Part shown: one piece after another, positions 41,901 through 56,900 of the stretch
Layout: the number at the start of each line of letters is the position of its first letter
How positions within the stretch are numbered: the first letter of the stretch is position 1
Assembly (NCBI GenBank): GCA_003260075.1
Contig: QLIY01000376.1
Span: 63,392 to 127,391, forward strand
Origin: Phallusia mammillata
Lineage: Eukaryota; Chordata; Ascidiacea; Phlebobranchia; Ascidiidae
Reading direction: 5' to 3'
Length of the DNA: 64,000 nucleotides
The notes under the pieces: model-generated
Seen by the model: only the letters and a program-made list of their open reading frames with translations
Database searches by the model: none
Told to the model about the DNA's origin: nothing
Position numbers and translations under genes: made by a program

Positions 41901-44900
41901 AATGGAAAAGTAAGGAAACATTATGTGGTATATATATATTTAAATTAAACATTACGGTTCTAATAAACAAAATGATTTGTTGAACTAAGTTTAAACATTT
42001 AATCATAAACATAACAGCCAAAGAACTGGTGTATATAGAATACATGAATAAATTACTTTTCAAGTCCGTGTATAGTGTTCCTAAGTTTAAACATAATGCC
42101 ACAAAACGGTTAGAGACATAACTGTTATTTGAATTTGGACGAACTTAACTCTTTTTTTTGTTTGGATTAAAAACAATAACGTTATGGATCCCCCCCCCCA
42201 TAACAGCCAAAGAACTGGTGTATATAGAATACATGAATAAATTACTTGGTCATGAATAAATTAGTCCAGTGTACTAGTCGCATTCAGTGATATTTACCCT
42301 GATGAAGACGACCTGTGTAGGACGTCGAAGCTTGGGAATAAAATACATTTGCCAGAAGAGCTCTACAAACTGCAATAGCTTATTTATAAAAAAAATTAGG
42401 TCCGTGTATACTGTTCCTTTTAAACATAATGCCACAAAACGGTTAGAGACATACCTGTTATTTGACTATGGACGAACTTAACTCAAAAAAATTGTTTAGA
42501 AGAAAAACAATGACGTTTTTGATATGTTTTTTTGTAAAAAGGTCCCAAGAAAATCACTAACGATGTTTTCGATTGATCTCTTTGATAAAAACAACAATGA
42601 AAACAATGATAAATTGTGTATAAATGTCAGATTTTAAAATATTACATCACAATAATACATTCACTGATGGCGTCGTAATTTTAAGAATATATTTTCCTCA
42701 CTTTTTCATCATTGAACGTACAATGTATTTTCTTCCCCCCCCCCCTATTTTTGTGGATAAGGTCCCAAGAAAATTAGTTACAATGTTTCCGATTGATCTC
42801 CATAGACCTTTTATTTCCCTTTTTGAAAACAATGATAAATTGTTGATAAATATCAGATTTTAATATACTACATCACAATAATACATTCACTGATGGGCGT
42901 CGTAATTTTAACAACAATTGTTTCCTCACTTTTTATTGTTAAACTTATTATTGCAGCAACAAAGCAGGACGCCTGTGGTTGTCCCATCGAAGGAGGATGT
43001 TTTTGCAACCCCGACTTATGTCCTTCGCCACCTGTGTGTCCGACCTGTACTACACTTACTTCACACAAGGCGCCGTTGAACAACAACACCTGCGAGGATT
43101 GTTGCACAGTTTACCAGTGTGAAGCAGTCAAGTGTAACACCACAGCGCCACCACCCGGACATACATGGGTACGAGATGAGGGCGAGTGCTGTCCGCATCT
43201 GGAATGCCCTGTATGCATCGTGGATTCCTACACATTTAAATACGTGAGTCGATTGTAGCAAGTAATTTACTACCTTTTTTGAAGTCAAAGAGTGTAGTAA
43301 AGAATGCTTAGCACTTAAATTTGTGTACAAAAAAGTTTTAAACTGAACCGCAAAAACCACAATGGCTTAATCATGTATCTTTTAAATCAACTAGAATGGG
43401 TTCTTTCAGTATAGACACTGCAGTGGTACTATACGGTTGTTAACCTAACAAAATACACATCCATTTGTTATTTAATAATTACGAAAGAAAGACGTTTTTG
43501 TCATCTTTAGCCTGCTCCAAAACAGATGTCCAAACTTTTTTGAGTAAACGTTTGGTTGGTTATCACATTCTCCAAACGCCATAAGGTTTAAATTGTCAAA
43601 CGTAGCGTTTTCAAATAGAATTTCGGTGAACTTAACACTGTCTTACTCAAAACACTATCACCGCCATACTTTTGTTACTCTAGCCTGGTGAAATTTGGAA
43701 CGATTATGTGGACGGATGCAACGTCACGTACAGATGTACTGAGACCATTGGTGCTGACTCATGCCACGTCAGCATAGTGGAGCACAATGAGAAAGATACG
43801 TGTCAGAATCCAGACGAATTATTATGTCGCGATGATGAGATAGTCCAGGAGCTTCCTATCTACGACACTTGTTGCAAACATTACGCATGTGGTAAGTATG
43901 AGCTTCTTCAAATAGAGTTGTAAGTCGGGCCAGGTTCCCGCCAACGTTTAAATAAAGCCAACTGGATTTAGGGGATTTTACAATCGGCCTCATTTGTACA
44001 GAAATTTTACCACGTTTCGGGTCCAATTTGGGCGTTTTTTGTAAATTCGTGTTCAGGTCAGGTTTCGGACTTGTACCTTCAGGTTCAGGCCCGCTAACAT
44101 ATCTTAAAACCTCCATTAACAGAGAATGTCTAAATTGTCGATAGTGATGATGATGTGCAGGGAAAGCTTGAAAAATGGATAAACCTTTGCACTAATTTTT
44201 TTACAATAGAAGAGAATCTTTTTAAGTTTCGTTCACTGATTTGTATTTATCATTCTTCATTTAGGTTCGAGAAATACAGAAACATGTTTAGTTCCATCGC
44301 ATTTGCATCTGATTTTCGGGTTTAAACTTTACTATTCCAGTTTAATCTTTATTTTTTTCCTTATAGTGTGCAAACCTGCACCAACACCACCGGTATGTGA
44401 AAATATTGGGGAAGTCGTGGTCAACGTTACATCGCCGTACTGTTACCATCTTGAGCAGTGTGTCTGCAAGAATGAATCCAAATACTTGCAAACTGTTTGT
44501 CCCGGTTACCATGAAGCCCTTAGCCAACTGACAGACGAAAAAGAAATCGTTGAAATATGGCCATCGCCAGTCAATCCAGACAACCCATGTTGCCCAGTGT
44601 ATAAAGTTGTATGTAAACATTGTCAGGAAATCATTATACATTGCGACGATGGTTATATAGGTGAAGACATACCCGACCCTACAAGCGAGTGTAACTGCAC
44701 TACAACTCGCTGTGTTTGTAATACTTGCCATCACGAAGGGGCTTATTATGAAATTGGCTCGTCAGTCAGCGTGGTGGAAGAATACTGCGTCAATGTCAAA
44801 GTATGTACCAATTCGAAAACAACCGACCCAGATCAATGCATGAAGTGGGAATACACACACAGGGAAAACGATACATGTATTCCTAAATCCCATTTCCAGT

Positions 44901-47900
44901 CGGCGAATTGTACACAGTTTGAGGTTGCAAATGTGCTGGACACCCGTGAGCCATTATGCTGCGACCTTTTCGAATGCGTTTGCAACCTTGACTTATGCGA
45001 CTCTGATCCCAACCCACCGACTGTCGACGCTTTTCACAAAGTTGTGCCCTTTACCCTTGAAGAAAACCCAAACCAGAAATGCTGTCCTAAGTATCACATC
45101 GTATGTTTAGGCTGCATTGTCGAACTAGAGGGAACAACAGTTTTGAAACTGGTGAGTTTATGTCTGTTTGTTAAACATACTGAATCACCCATGCTATACG
45201 ATTTAACTGATGTGGTGTGTAAAAATCGAAACCGACTTGATTTTTAAATATCCTTTGAAAGGTTATTTTTGTGTGTTTAAGCGAAATATTAGGTAGCAAC
45301 TATGTACAATATAATGTATTCGTATCGTTTGGAAGAGATATGTATGATTTTCTTTTTAGTTAACAGTGTGTTACACAATTAAATTCAATGACTTTAGTAA
45401 CCACAAACATAAGTAACGTGGCAAAATACCAAAGAGTATTTGTGAAACAAGTGCAAAAATGATAAATAAAACTTTCTTTATCTAGCCTGGAGAGACATGG
45501 TCGGAGCCTGACGGTGACTGCACGGTGCTGAAAAACTGTTCAAACGAGCTTGGTCCCGACACGTGCAACATTGCAGTTGACGTCAGCAAGTCACGTGACC
45601 AGTGCGAGAAGATCGAAAACCATGTGTGTCCTAATCCTGGTGAAATCCCACAAGTGAAACCCGGAACAAACACATGTTGCGATGAATTTACATGCGGTAA
45701 GGTCTGATTTTGTAACGTTTTGGGGTATATTAATAAAGTTACATGTATAGACTGCATTACAGTGCTTTGTTTCTCTCATACAGTCAAACTTCGATACTAT
45801 GCTCCCCCCCCCCGACTTTAGTAACCACAAACATAAGTAACGTGGCAAAATACCAAAGAGTTGAAGTATTTGTGAAACAAGTGCAAAAATGGCCCCCCCC
45901 CCGAAGATCGAAAACCATGTGTGTCCTAATCCTGGTGAAATCCCACAAGTAAAACCCGGAACAAACACATGTTGCGATGAATTTACATGCGGTAAGCATT
46001 ACAGTACTTTGTTTCTCTCATACAGTCAAACTTCGATACTATGCTACCCTCGCTACTATACCACTTTTGATCGTCACCAACTAAATTCAATAGAAAATAT
46101 ATTTACTATGCCACCCCTTACCCTTGATACTATGACACATGAGAGTACAGTATTACTGTATTAACGGTCTGGTTCCGGATTGAAAATTGNNNNNNNNNNN
46201 NNNNNNNNNNNNNNNNNNNNNNNNNNNNNNNNNNNNNNNNNNNNNNNNNNNNNNNNNNNNNNNNNNNNNNNNNNNNNNNNNNNNNNNNNNNNNNNNNNNN
46301 NNNNNNNNNNNNNNNNNNNNNNNNNNNNNNNNNNNNNNNNNNNNNNNNNNNNNNNNNNNNNNNNNNNNNNNNNNNNNNNNNNNNNNNNNNNNNNNNNNNN
46401 NNNNNNNNNNNNNNNNNNNNNNNNNNNNNNNNNNNNNNNNNNNNNNNNNNNNNNNNNNNNNNNNNNNNNNNNNNNNNNNNNNNNNNNNNNNNNNNNNNNN
46501 NNNNNNNNNNNNNNNNNNNNNNNNNNNNNNNNNNNNNNNNNNNNNNNNNNNNNNNNNNNNNNNNNNNNNNNNNNNNNNNNNNNNNNNNNNNNNNNNNNNN
46601 NNNNNNNNNNNNNNNNNNNNNNNNNNNNNNNNNNNNNNNNNNNNNNNNNNNNNNNNNNNNNNNNNNNNNNNNNNNNNNNNNNNNNNNNNNNNNNNNNNNN
46701 NNNNNNNNNNNNNNNNNNNNNNNNNNNNNNNNNNNNNNNNNNNNNNNNNNNNNNNNNNNNNNNNNNNNNNNNNNNNNNNNNNNNNNNNNNNNNNNNNNNN
46801 NNNNNNNNNNNNNNNNNNNNNNNNNNNNNNNNNNNNNNNNNNNNNNNNNNNNNNNNNNNNNNNNNNNNNNNNNNNNNNNNNNNNNNNNNNNNNNNNNNNN
46901 NNNNNNNNNNNNNNNNNNNNNNNNNNNNNNNNNNNNNNNNNNNNNNNNNNNNNNNNNNNNNATTAAAGCTAAACTTTTTGGCGGTAAAATTAAACTTATA
47001 ATAACTCTTTATTGTGTATCTAAATGTATCGAAAACTTTAAAACAACACAATAAAAGCTGCAGCCAGTGCACATAGTTTTGACCTATAAGGTCTCAATGA
47101 TAGCTGGTACAAGAGATTGGCCACATGAGCTATTGTCACTTAACAGCACTCCAGTTTGTTCGTAGTAACAGGCTGAAAAGTTATGCCAGACCCCCATAAA
47201 ATATAGCCTAAAAATACTTGTTTGGCCCAATCAACGCACAAAAACATTGCCAGAAATAAAGTCTTTTATCTTTCACAGTGCGACGTGTGTGATTCGAGCG
47301 CAGTTCATACTTACGCGGAATTATGTATGAGTAAAAACGTTTGCGTCAACTGGAAAGAAAAGGCCAATTGCACAGGTAAGGAATAATATCATCATTACTG
47401 AAACTGTTGTTTTGGTCATCATATAAAACAAGACGTTTTTCCCGTGCAAAATTTTAACCTCACTCTCTATTTATTTTGCAGTTCCTTGTACGGGGAATTC
47501 CATGGTGTATAAGTCATGCGTGAGTGTGTGTGACGAACCCACCACTTGCCTTGACTATCTCAAACCTCCCGGCACTTGTACAAGCACCGATACGACAAGC
47601 GGTTGTTTCTGTACAGACGGTTTGGTGTTACATCAAATGACTGGCGAATGCGTTGAACCACGATGTAAGTGATTGTTTAGTTCGATAAGTTTGTATTTTC
47701 ACAAGGTATATGTTAAATTGTTGTACAGAAGCGGTTAAGTATCTTCGCTGTTTATTTGAAAATTAGTTTCTGTCCTTAAATTGCAAAAGTTAAACCCTGG
47801 GAATGGGAGCCAAACATTTTGCCGTTTCTGATGCAGGTTTGGGCAACAAAGAGTATCTTCTAAAACCAGTTCCTGGTAGAATTTGAATACACTACGGCTG

Positions 47901-50900
47901 GTGTTATGCCAACTAAACTAAGGCTATGGTGCTTTACCGATCAATTTCATATTGTAATTGTAATACTGGCACTTAAACTTGAAAATGTATTTATCCTTTT
48001 CGGTACTTGGTGGATGAAAACTGTAATGAACCTTATGTCCAAAGATTTAGGTTTCTAAAGAACATTTCGCCTGTACATCCCAAAATCTTAGGGACTAACG
48101 ACTTAATGTTTTTTAATGCACTTAAATCTATTGTGTTTTTCTGCTTTCCCAGGTTGCCAATGCCCAACAAAACCAATCTGTACCGCTGATGAGGAACTGG
48201 TCACATTAGAAGGAACTGAAAACGACTGTTGTCCTACTAAAATATGCCAATGCAAGGAGCCTTATATACCTACGTGTGAAGCCCCGATGGTAGCAATCCC
48301 TGTTAACAACACAACATGCCTAAAGTATCAATGCGTGTGCCCAGATGTGATCCACTGTAAGCCAGATGTTAATTGCACCTATCTCCTTGGATGCAAATGG
48401 AAAAGTAAGGAAACATTATGTGGTATATATATATTTAAATTAAACATTACGGTTCTAATAAACAAAATGATTTGTTGAACTAAGTTTAAACATTTAATCA
48501 TAAACATAACAGCCAAAGAACTGGTGTATATAGAATACATGAATAAATTACTTTTCAAGTCCGTGTATAGTGTTCCTAAGTTTAAACATAATGCCACAAA
48601 ACGGTTAGAGACATAACTGTTATTTGAATTTGGACGAACTTAACTCTTTTTTTTGTTTGGATTAAAAACAATAACGTTATGGATATATTTTTGTGGATAA
48701 GGTCCCAAGAAAATTAGTTACAATGTTTCCGATTGATCTCCATAGACCTTTTATTTCCCTTTTTGAAAACAATGATAAATTGTTGATAAATATCAGATTT
48801 TAATATACTACATCACAATAATACATTCACTGATGGGCGTCGTAATTTTAACAACAATTGTTTCCTCACTTTTTATTGTTAAACTTATTATTGCAGCAAC
48901 AAAGCAGGACGCCTGTGGTTGTCCCATCGAAGGAGGATGTTTTTGCAACCCCGACTTATGTCCTTCGCCACCTGTGTGTCCGACCTGTACTACACTTACT
49001 TCACACAAGGCGCCGTTGAACAACAACACCTGCGAGGATTGTTGCACAGTTTACCAGTGTGAAGCAGTCAAGTGTAACACCACAGCGCCACCACCCGGAC
49101 ATACATGGGTACGAGATGAGGGCGAGTGCTGTCCGCATCTGGAATGCCCTGTATGCATCGTGGATTCCTACACATTTAAATACGTGAGTCGATTGTAGCA
49201 AGTAATTTACTACCTTTTTTGAAGTCAAAGAGTGTAGTAAAGAAGGCTTAGCACTTAAATTTGTGTACAAAAAAGTTTTAAACTGAACCGCAAAAACCAC
49301 AATGGCTTAATCATGTATCTTTTAAATCAACTAGAATGGGTTCTTTCAGTATAGACACTGCAGTGGTACTATACGGTTGTTAACCTAACAAAATACACAT
49401 CCATTTGTTATTTAATAATTACGAAAGAAAGACGTTTTTGTCATCTTTAGCCTGCTCCAAAACAGATGTCCAAACTTTTTTGAGTAAACGTTTGGTTGGT
49501 TATCACATTCTCCAAACGCCATAAGGTTTAAATTGTCAAACGTAGCGTTTTCAAATAGAATTTCGGTGAACTTAACACTGTCTTACTCAAAACACTATCA
49601 CCGCCATACTTTTGTTACTCTAGCCTGGTGAAATTTGGAACGATTATGTGGACGGATGCAACGTCACGTACAGATGTACTGAGACCATTGGTGCTGACTC
49701 ATGCCACGTCAGCATAGTGGAGCACAATGAGAAAGATACGTGTCAGAATCCAGACGAATTATTATGTCGCGATGATGAGATAGTCCAGGAGCTTCCTATC
49801 TACGACACTTGTTGCAAACATTACGCATGTGGTAAGTATGAGCTTCTTCAAATAGAGTTGTAAGTCGGGCCAGGTTCCCGCCAACGTTTAAATAAAGCCA
49901 ACTGGATTTATGGGATTTTACAATCGGCCTCGTTTGTACAGGAACTTTACCACGTTTGGGTCCAATTCGGACTTCGTCATTTTTTGTAACGTCGTGTTCA
50001 GGTCAGGTTTCGGACTTGTACCTTCTGGTTCGGGTCCGCTTACATATCTCAAAACCTCCATTAACAGAGAACGTCTAAACTGTCGCTAATGATGATGATG
50101 TTTTAGGGAAAGCTTGAAAAATGGATAAATTTTTTGCACTAAAAATTTGTACAATAGAAGAGAACTCTTATAAGTTTCGGCCACTGATTTGTCTATTATC
50201 TTCATTTAGGCTTGAGAAACACAGAAACATGTTTAGTTCCATCGCAATTGCATGTGATTTTTTGCTTCAAAATTCCGCTACTCTGGTTTCAATCCTTATT
50301 TTTTTCCTTGTAGTGTGTAAACCCCCTCCAACAACGCCGACATGTGAAAATATCGGGGAAGTCGTGGTCAACGTCACATCGCCATACTGTTACCATCTTG
50401 AGCAGTGTGTCTGCAAGAATGAATCCAAATACTTGCAAACTGTTTGTCCTGGTTATCAGGAAGCTCATAATCAACTGACAGACGAAAAAGAAATAGTTGA
50501 AATATGGCCATCCCCAGTCAATCCAGACAACCCATGTTGCCCAGTTTATAAAGTTGAATGCAAATATTGTCAAGAAATCATTATACATTGCGACGATGGT
50601 TATATAGGTGAAAACATACCTGACCCTACCAGCGAGTGTAACTGCACTACCACCCGCTGTGTTTGTAATACTTGCCATCACGAAGGAGTATATTATGAAA
50701 TCGGCACTTCTGTGAGTGTTGTAGAAGAATACTGCGTCAATGTCAAAGTATGTACAAACTCGAAAACAACCGACCCAGATCAATGCATGAAGTGGGAATA
50801 CACACACAGGGAAAACGATACATGTATTCCTAAATCCCATTTCCAGTCGGCGAATTGTACACAGTTTGAGGTTGCAAATGTGCTGGACACCCGTGAGCCA

Positions 50901-53900
50901 TTATGCTGCGACCTTTTCGAATGCGTTTGCAACCTTGACTTATGCGACTCTGATCCCAACCCACCGACTGTCGACGCTTTTCACAAAGTTGTGCCCTTTA
51001 CCCTTGAAGAAAACCCAAACCAGAAATGCTGTCCTAAGTATCACATCGTATGTTTAGGCTGCATTGTCGAACTAGATGGAACAACAGTTTTGAAACTGGT
51101 GAGTTTATGTCTGTTTGTTAAACATACTGAATCACCCATGCTATACGATTTAACTGATGTGGTGTGTAAAAATCGAAACCGACTTGATTTTTAAATATCC
51201 TTTGAAAGGTTATTTTTGTGTGTTTAAGCGAAATATTAGGTAGCAACTATGTACAATATAATGTATTCGTATCGTTTGGAAGAGATATGTATGATTTTCT
51301 TTTTAGTTAACAGTGTGTTACACAATTAAATTCAATGACTTTAGTAACCACAAACATAAGTAACGTGGCAAAATACCAAAGAGTTGAAGTATTTGTGAAA
51401 CAAGTGCAAAAATGGTAAATAAAACTTTCTTTATCTAGCCTGGAGAGACATGGTCGGAGCCTGACGGTGACTGCACGGTGCTGAAAAACTGTTCAAACGA
51501 GCTTGGTCCCGACACGTGCAACATTGCAGTTGACGNAAGCCATCTAAACAAATTGCGAGGGGAATGCATCAAAACTAATACCTTCGATTTGAACATGCAC
51601 TTTTGTCCTCTGCTTGAAGCCCTAAAACCATTGTTTGCTCAAGAAATGAAAAAAGTTGTCTATGTGATGTAAGAAATTGTCTTGACACCATTTTCTTATT
51701 ATTTTTGCAGTGTGCGACAAGAATATGACCGTAGAGCAACCACCAATATGTACATGGCCCGCACAAACCCATGGACCTATCTACTACGATGGTTGCATTC
51801 CCAAGATAGACTGTGTTTGCGTGAATGACACTGACATCGAACATAGAGACTGTCCGAACTACTTCCCTGCCAGTTGCCTACCGCCGAGAGTTTACACTGA
51901 AATTCCGTATCCAAACGACAATAGAATTTTCGGGCCCTGCTGTCCTAACTATGGCTGTGTCTGCCCTGAATGTCCAGCGCCTACTAATCAGTATTGTAAC
52001 TACGGTTATAAGTCTGTTTCGGTGGTAGGCGAATGCTGCAACAGCACTGAATGTGTATGCGATTCATGTAAAGATAACGAAGGCAATGTGGTTCTGATTG
52101 GTGACTCCTGGTACGGTCAGGACCTTTTAGGATGCGACATTGAATACAAATGTCTGGCTAACTCAAGCATAGGCAGTGACGGGTGCTTCATAGCTGTGCC
52201 CGTTCCTGTTGCATGTATCACAAAACCAAGCGCAGAATGCAGTGAGTTCGAACACTTGGAAAAAATAGAACACGGAATTGGTGAAGACCCCAACATTTGC
52301 TGTACAGAGTTTGAATGCGTTTGCAACAACTGTAGCAGCGATGGGCCTGAGCTGTCGACCCCTCCTCCCCATCATGTACAAGTTCCCAGAGAGGATAGGG
52401 GGGGGGGTAACTCGCAAGAAACAAGAGGGTATTTAAGGCAAATGTTAAGAGAAAACAGTTCATAAAATTGTTAAAGCCATCTAAACAAATTACAAGGGGA
52501 ATACATCAAAACTAATACCTTCGATTTGAACATGCACTTTTGTCATCTGCTTGAAGCCCTAAAACCATCGTTTGCTCAAGAAATGAAAAAAGTTGTCTGT
52601 GTAATTGTCTTGAAACCATTTTCTTATTATTTTTGCAGTGTGCGACAAGAATATTACCGTAGAGCAACCACCAAAATGTACATGGCCCGCACAAACCCAT
52701 GGACCTATTTACTACGATGGTTGCATTCCCAATAAGGACTGTGTTTGCGTGAATGACACTGACATCGAACATAAAGACTGTCCGAACTACTTCCCTGCCA
52801 GTTGCCTACCGCCGAGGGTTTACACTGAAATTCCGTATCCAAACGACAATAGAATTTTCGGGCCCTGCTGTCCTAACTATGGCTGTGTCTGCCCTGAATG
52901 TCCAGCGCCTACTAATCAGTATTGTAACTACGGTTATAAGTCTGTTTCGGTGGTAGGCGAATGCTGCAACAGCACTGAATGTGTGTGTGATTCATGTAAA
53001 GACAACGAAGGCAATGTGGTTCTGATTGGTGACTCCTGGTACGGTCAGGACGGGGGGGGGGAACCAAGCACAGAATGCACTGAGTTTGAACACTTGGAAA
53101 AAATAGAACACGGAATTGGCGAAGACCCTGACATTTGTTGTACAGAGTTTAAATGCGTTTGCAACAATTGTAGCAGCGATTGGTCTGAGCCGTCGACCCC
53201 TCCTCCCCACCATGAACAAGTTCCCAGAGAGGATAATCCCAACCAGAAGTGCTGTCCGTTATACGATTTCGAGTGTAAAAAATGTGTTCTACCTAATGGT
53301 ACTGGCAAAAATCCTGGTGATACGTGGAATACTACTGACGCCAGCGGTTGCGTAACAACACACGTGTGCACGGGGGGGGGGGCCCAACCAGAAGTGTTGT
53401 CCGTTATACGATATCGAGTGTAAAAAATGTGTTCTACCTGATGGCTCTGGCAAAAATCCTGGTGATACCTGGAATACTACTGACGCCAGCGGTTGCGTAA
53501 CAACACACGTGTGCACGTATGAACGCATAGGAGATAAGCTTTCCTGCTACAAAGAAGACACGCATAACCCGAGAGACTACTGCCAGAAGTTGCAAGACTT
53601 TGAAAATGCGTATTGCCACTCGTTTGAACATGGAGTTATAGCCATAAAGTCTCCAGACCCTGACCTATGCTGCGACGAATTTGAATGTGTTTGCAATGAA
53701 TGTCCTCCACCCGTGACCCCTGCCCCTCAAATCTGCCACGAGGTTTCCAAAGACCCCTCAGATCCAAACTACTGCTGTCCCGGTTACATTGACACCTGCA
53801 TTGGATGTCAGATGCCAGATGACACGTGCAAGCTGCCAGGTGAAAATCTGACGCTTCCAGACGCCGATGGCTGCATGCAGACACACATCTGTACAAGTGC

Positions 53901-56900
53901 TAAACTGAGCGACGGATGCTACCAACCAGGTATTATATACGACCCACGGGACCACTGTCAAAGCGCCGGTGACTACGAACAAGGGCATTGTCACTTGGTG
54001 TACGAGAAAGCGGTGGCTATACAGTATTCAATTGGACAGTCGGACCCCGATGTTTGCTGTGAAGAGTTTAAGTGTGTATGCAAAGAGAACTCCACACTGC
54101 AAGGAACTTGCCCACAGTGGTGAGATTTTGTTTTTTCGGGGTTAAATCGGTTTTTGGTTTATCCGTTCTGTTTCATATGCATGTCTATTTTTTACAGTTT
54201 TATACTATATGTTGAGAAGGAAAAGTGCACTCTGCATCTGAAAAAATGATACCAAAAATATGGTTGCTTAAAACGCGGTTATATGTTTAATTTAAACTAT
54301 AAATGCGCGGGGGGGGGGTTGTTTCAAAAGTGCACTCTGCATCTAAAAAAATGATACTAAAAATGTGGTTGCTTAAAACGCGGTTATATGTTTAATTTAA
54401 ACTATAAATGCGCAAATAGATAAGAAAAGAAACATCCATAATTCCCAAGCCTTTAGGCTGCTGCCTGTGTCATTGTCAGTGATATTGGGGTGTTATATTC
54501 CTCATGACACAATATATACACGTCACAGAGTTCGTAAATTTGCTTGGTAAACATTTTTTTTTTGTTTTCTAGGTACGACTACAAATGTGATGACTCTCGT
54601 TTGATTCGTACTGATGTTACACCAGAGGGTTCATGCTGTCCGGTATACGAATGCATATGTCCGGAATGCCCACCTGTGGAAAAGAACTGTTCTACTTCAT
54701 GGTCGCTTTCTTACAAAAACGAGTAAGAATTGCCATTTGTTGTTTGTATCTGTGTGTTTCTTGGCAGATAAAGTGTTCACTTATGTACCAACGGCATTTT
54801 GATTAGGTTTTCTGTATCTCAACACCTTATCAATCTTCATAAGGGTATACATAGTTCGATGTGACATCACAAGGTTGAAATGTAGTTAGTTTTATTCTGC
54901 CTAAAAACCAAATGCAACCTTTAGACTAGCGGTTCCCAACCTTTCTGGTGCCGTGGTCCATTGATACCATTTACCAAGTTACGGTGACCAAAAATTGACT
55001 GTAATTTTTATCAACAATAATATGATCCATGGCTTTATTTTATTGGGGCTAGTGGTCCATGACCTAAAACAAGTTGGGAACCATGCCATAGGCGATCCCA
55101 GGCAAATTGTCAGGCGACCCCGGTAATTGTCAGGCGAACCACACGCTAATATTTACAAATACTGTTCCTTTCCTGCCTATAAGCTTACTACTCATTTAAG
55201 ATTATTAAATTATGATTTGAACTTTTTTGGTAAAATCTAAGTTAAGTAAAATCACTTTAATACGGTTGGCATTTAAAGTAACGCAAACTTGTTTTGTTTC
55301 ACAGCGCAACTTATCCTAGTGAATGTGGATGCAAAAGCTCGGAGTGTGTTTGCAACAAAACTCAATGCCAGACCCACTACCCCCAACCACTGTGTAATGA
55401 AACTTACTTCACACAACACGTTGTGGATGAAACTTACTATGCAAACTGCTGCCCACTTATCGAATGCGTATGTGTACCAGAAAAGTGTGAAGATGAGATC
55501 GGACCAAAGAAGTGCGCACCAACAGAAAACAGAGTAAGCAAAATATACCCTGTAAAAACATAGATACAATATACTCACGTTCAATTTAAGTTGAGTTATT
55601 TTGCTTGGTAAAAGAAAATATGGCAAAAGCATTACAGTTACACCAACCAAAACGTTTTATATGAGGGGGCATAAACGGTAGGTACGCTAATAGCAAAACA
55701 CGTTGCAGCTAATATAAAATCATTTGAGAATGGTGAAATATATATAATGTAGTACAGCTTTAATAGTTATAACCTAATCTGATTTTGTGCAATAATTGAA
55801 TAAAGTTATAAAATCCTGCACAATCCAACCAGAATATCTGTAAAAGTTCAACATTTCTTTTATGCTTTGTCACAGGTGGAGGTAAAACGAAAGGACTCGG
55901 TGTGTTGCCCTCGCGCTTACGAGTGCGTTTGTAAACCCGAAGAGGAACTTGACGTAATTTGTCCAACTTGGCATAACTTTACAGTTCCAATAGGTTGGGA
56001 AATTGTAAAGGTAGAAAATATGCCTTCGGACACTTTCACGTGCTGCGACAACTACACTATGCTTTGTACGCACTGTGTGCTAGACAACGGAGAAATAAGA
56101 AAGGTGAAATTTGTAATTCATTTTTGTGTTTGATACATTGGTGAAAGTTAGCCGAAGCGCCTTAACGCCTAATTTTACTGAGAGTCTGAATGCTACTTTT
56201 TTTTAACGCCTAATTCTACTGAGAGTCTGAATGCTACTTTTTTAAGTATCATCTATATCGTTTCTCCATGATCTTCAAATTCTATGAATAATCTTTACAG
56301 TTTCATGTCTCAGGGATGCGACTTTGTCACAAATATATTGAAATTTCGAGTGGATAATAACATATACCGTATCGTTCCAGTAAGAAAATGAATCTTCATT
56401 TTTGGGCTAAATTGGTGCCATAGTAAGGTGGCAATGGAACTACTATAAAACGCCCCACATAAATCAGTTTCGAACCCTTTTGCATTCCGCTACGGTTGAC
56501 CGGTAAAGAATTTGCTTGTTCAGGTCTGGTTTTGGGCGGAGACGTTAAAATATCGTTAGTAACAACCTATAAAAAAACTGTTCAATATCCTGCACCATCG
56601 TTAAGACCCAAAAAAGTTTAACTTTTCAATCAAGTCTTGCATTGTATTGAATTTGTATACATGCACCATTAACACCACAGACATCATGTCACATTGTGGT
56701 TTTAATATGTCATATTAACTCAGTTCTCTGTAACCTATGACAGCCTGGTGAACGTTGGTCTTACGTGGACGCAAACGGTTGCAACGTCACTCAACTGTGC
56801 ACCGATAGACTACAAGAGGATACTTGTCATGTTGAGGAAACCATTTGGCATGAAGTGGATGACTGCACTACTAAGCAACAGTACGAAAATCAGTACTGCA

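Larger units (their letters stand above)
40329..51535. repeat. ~5-kb near-identical duplication across the gap
   Basis: 40329-45582 and 46962-51535 match through exons and introns (exons 44-50) with few differences over most of their length. The second copy starts at the gap edge and ends abruptly inside exon 50 at a single N (51536). Second-copy exons are 47279-47375, 47482-47664, 48153-48404, 48897-49183, 49624-49831, 50314-51098 and 51439-51535. I cannot tell a recent tandem duplication from an uncollapsed allele, but the abrupt edges favour the latter. Confidence 0.85.

Noticed and set aside
44342-44734. Minus-strand frames opposite exon 49 (also 50289-50840)
   Set aside because: They are the antisense shadow of a Cys-rich coding exon, with composition explained by the sense strand.
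46161-47072. Long open frames on both strands across the N region
   Set aside because: They consist of translated N; there is no sequence behind them.
53052-53382. Poly-glycine inserts in the exon 51 reading frame
   Set aside because: They come from ten-G spacer runs between duplicated blocks, not from real codons.
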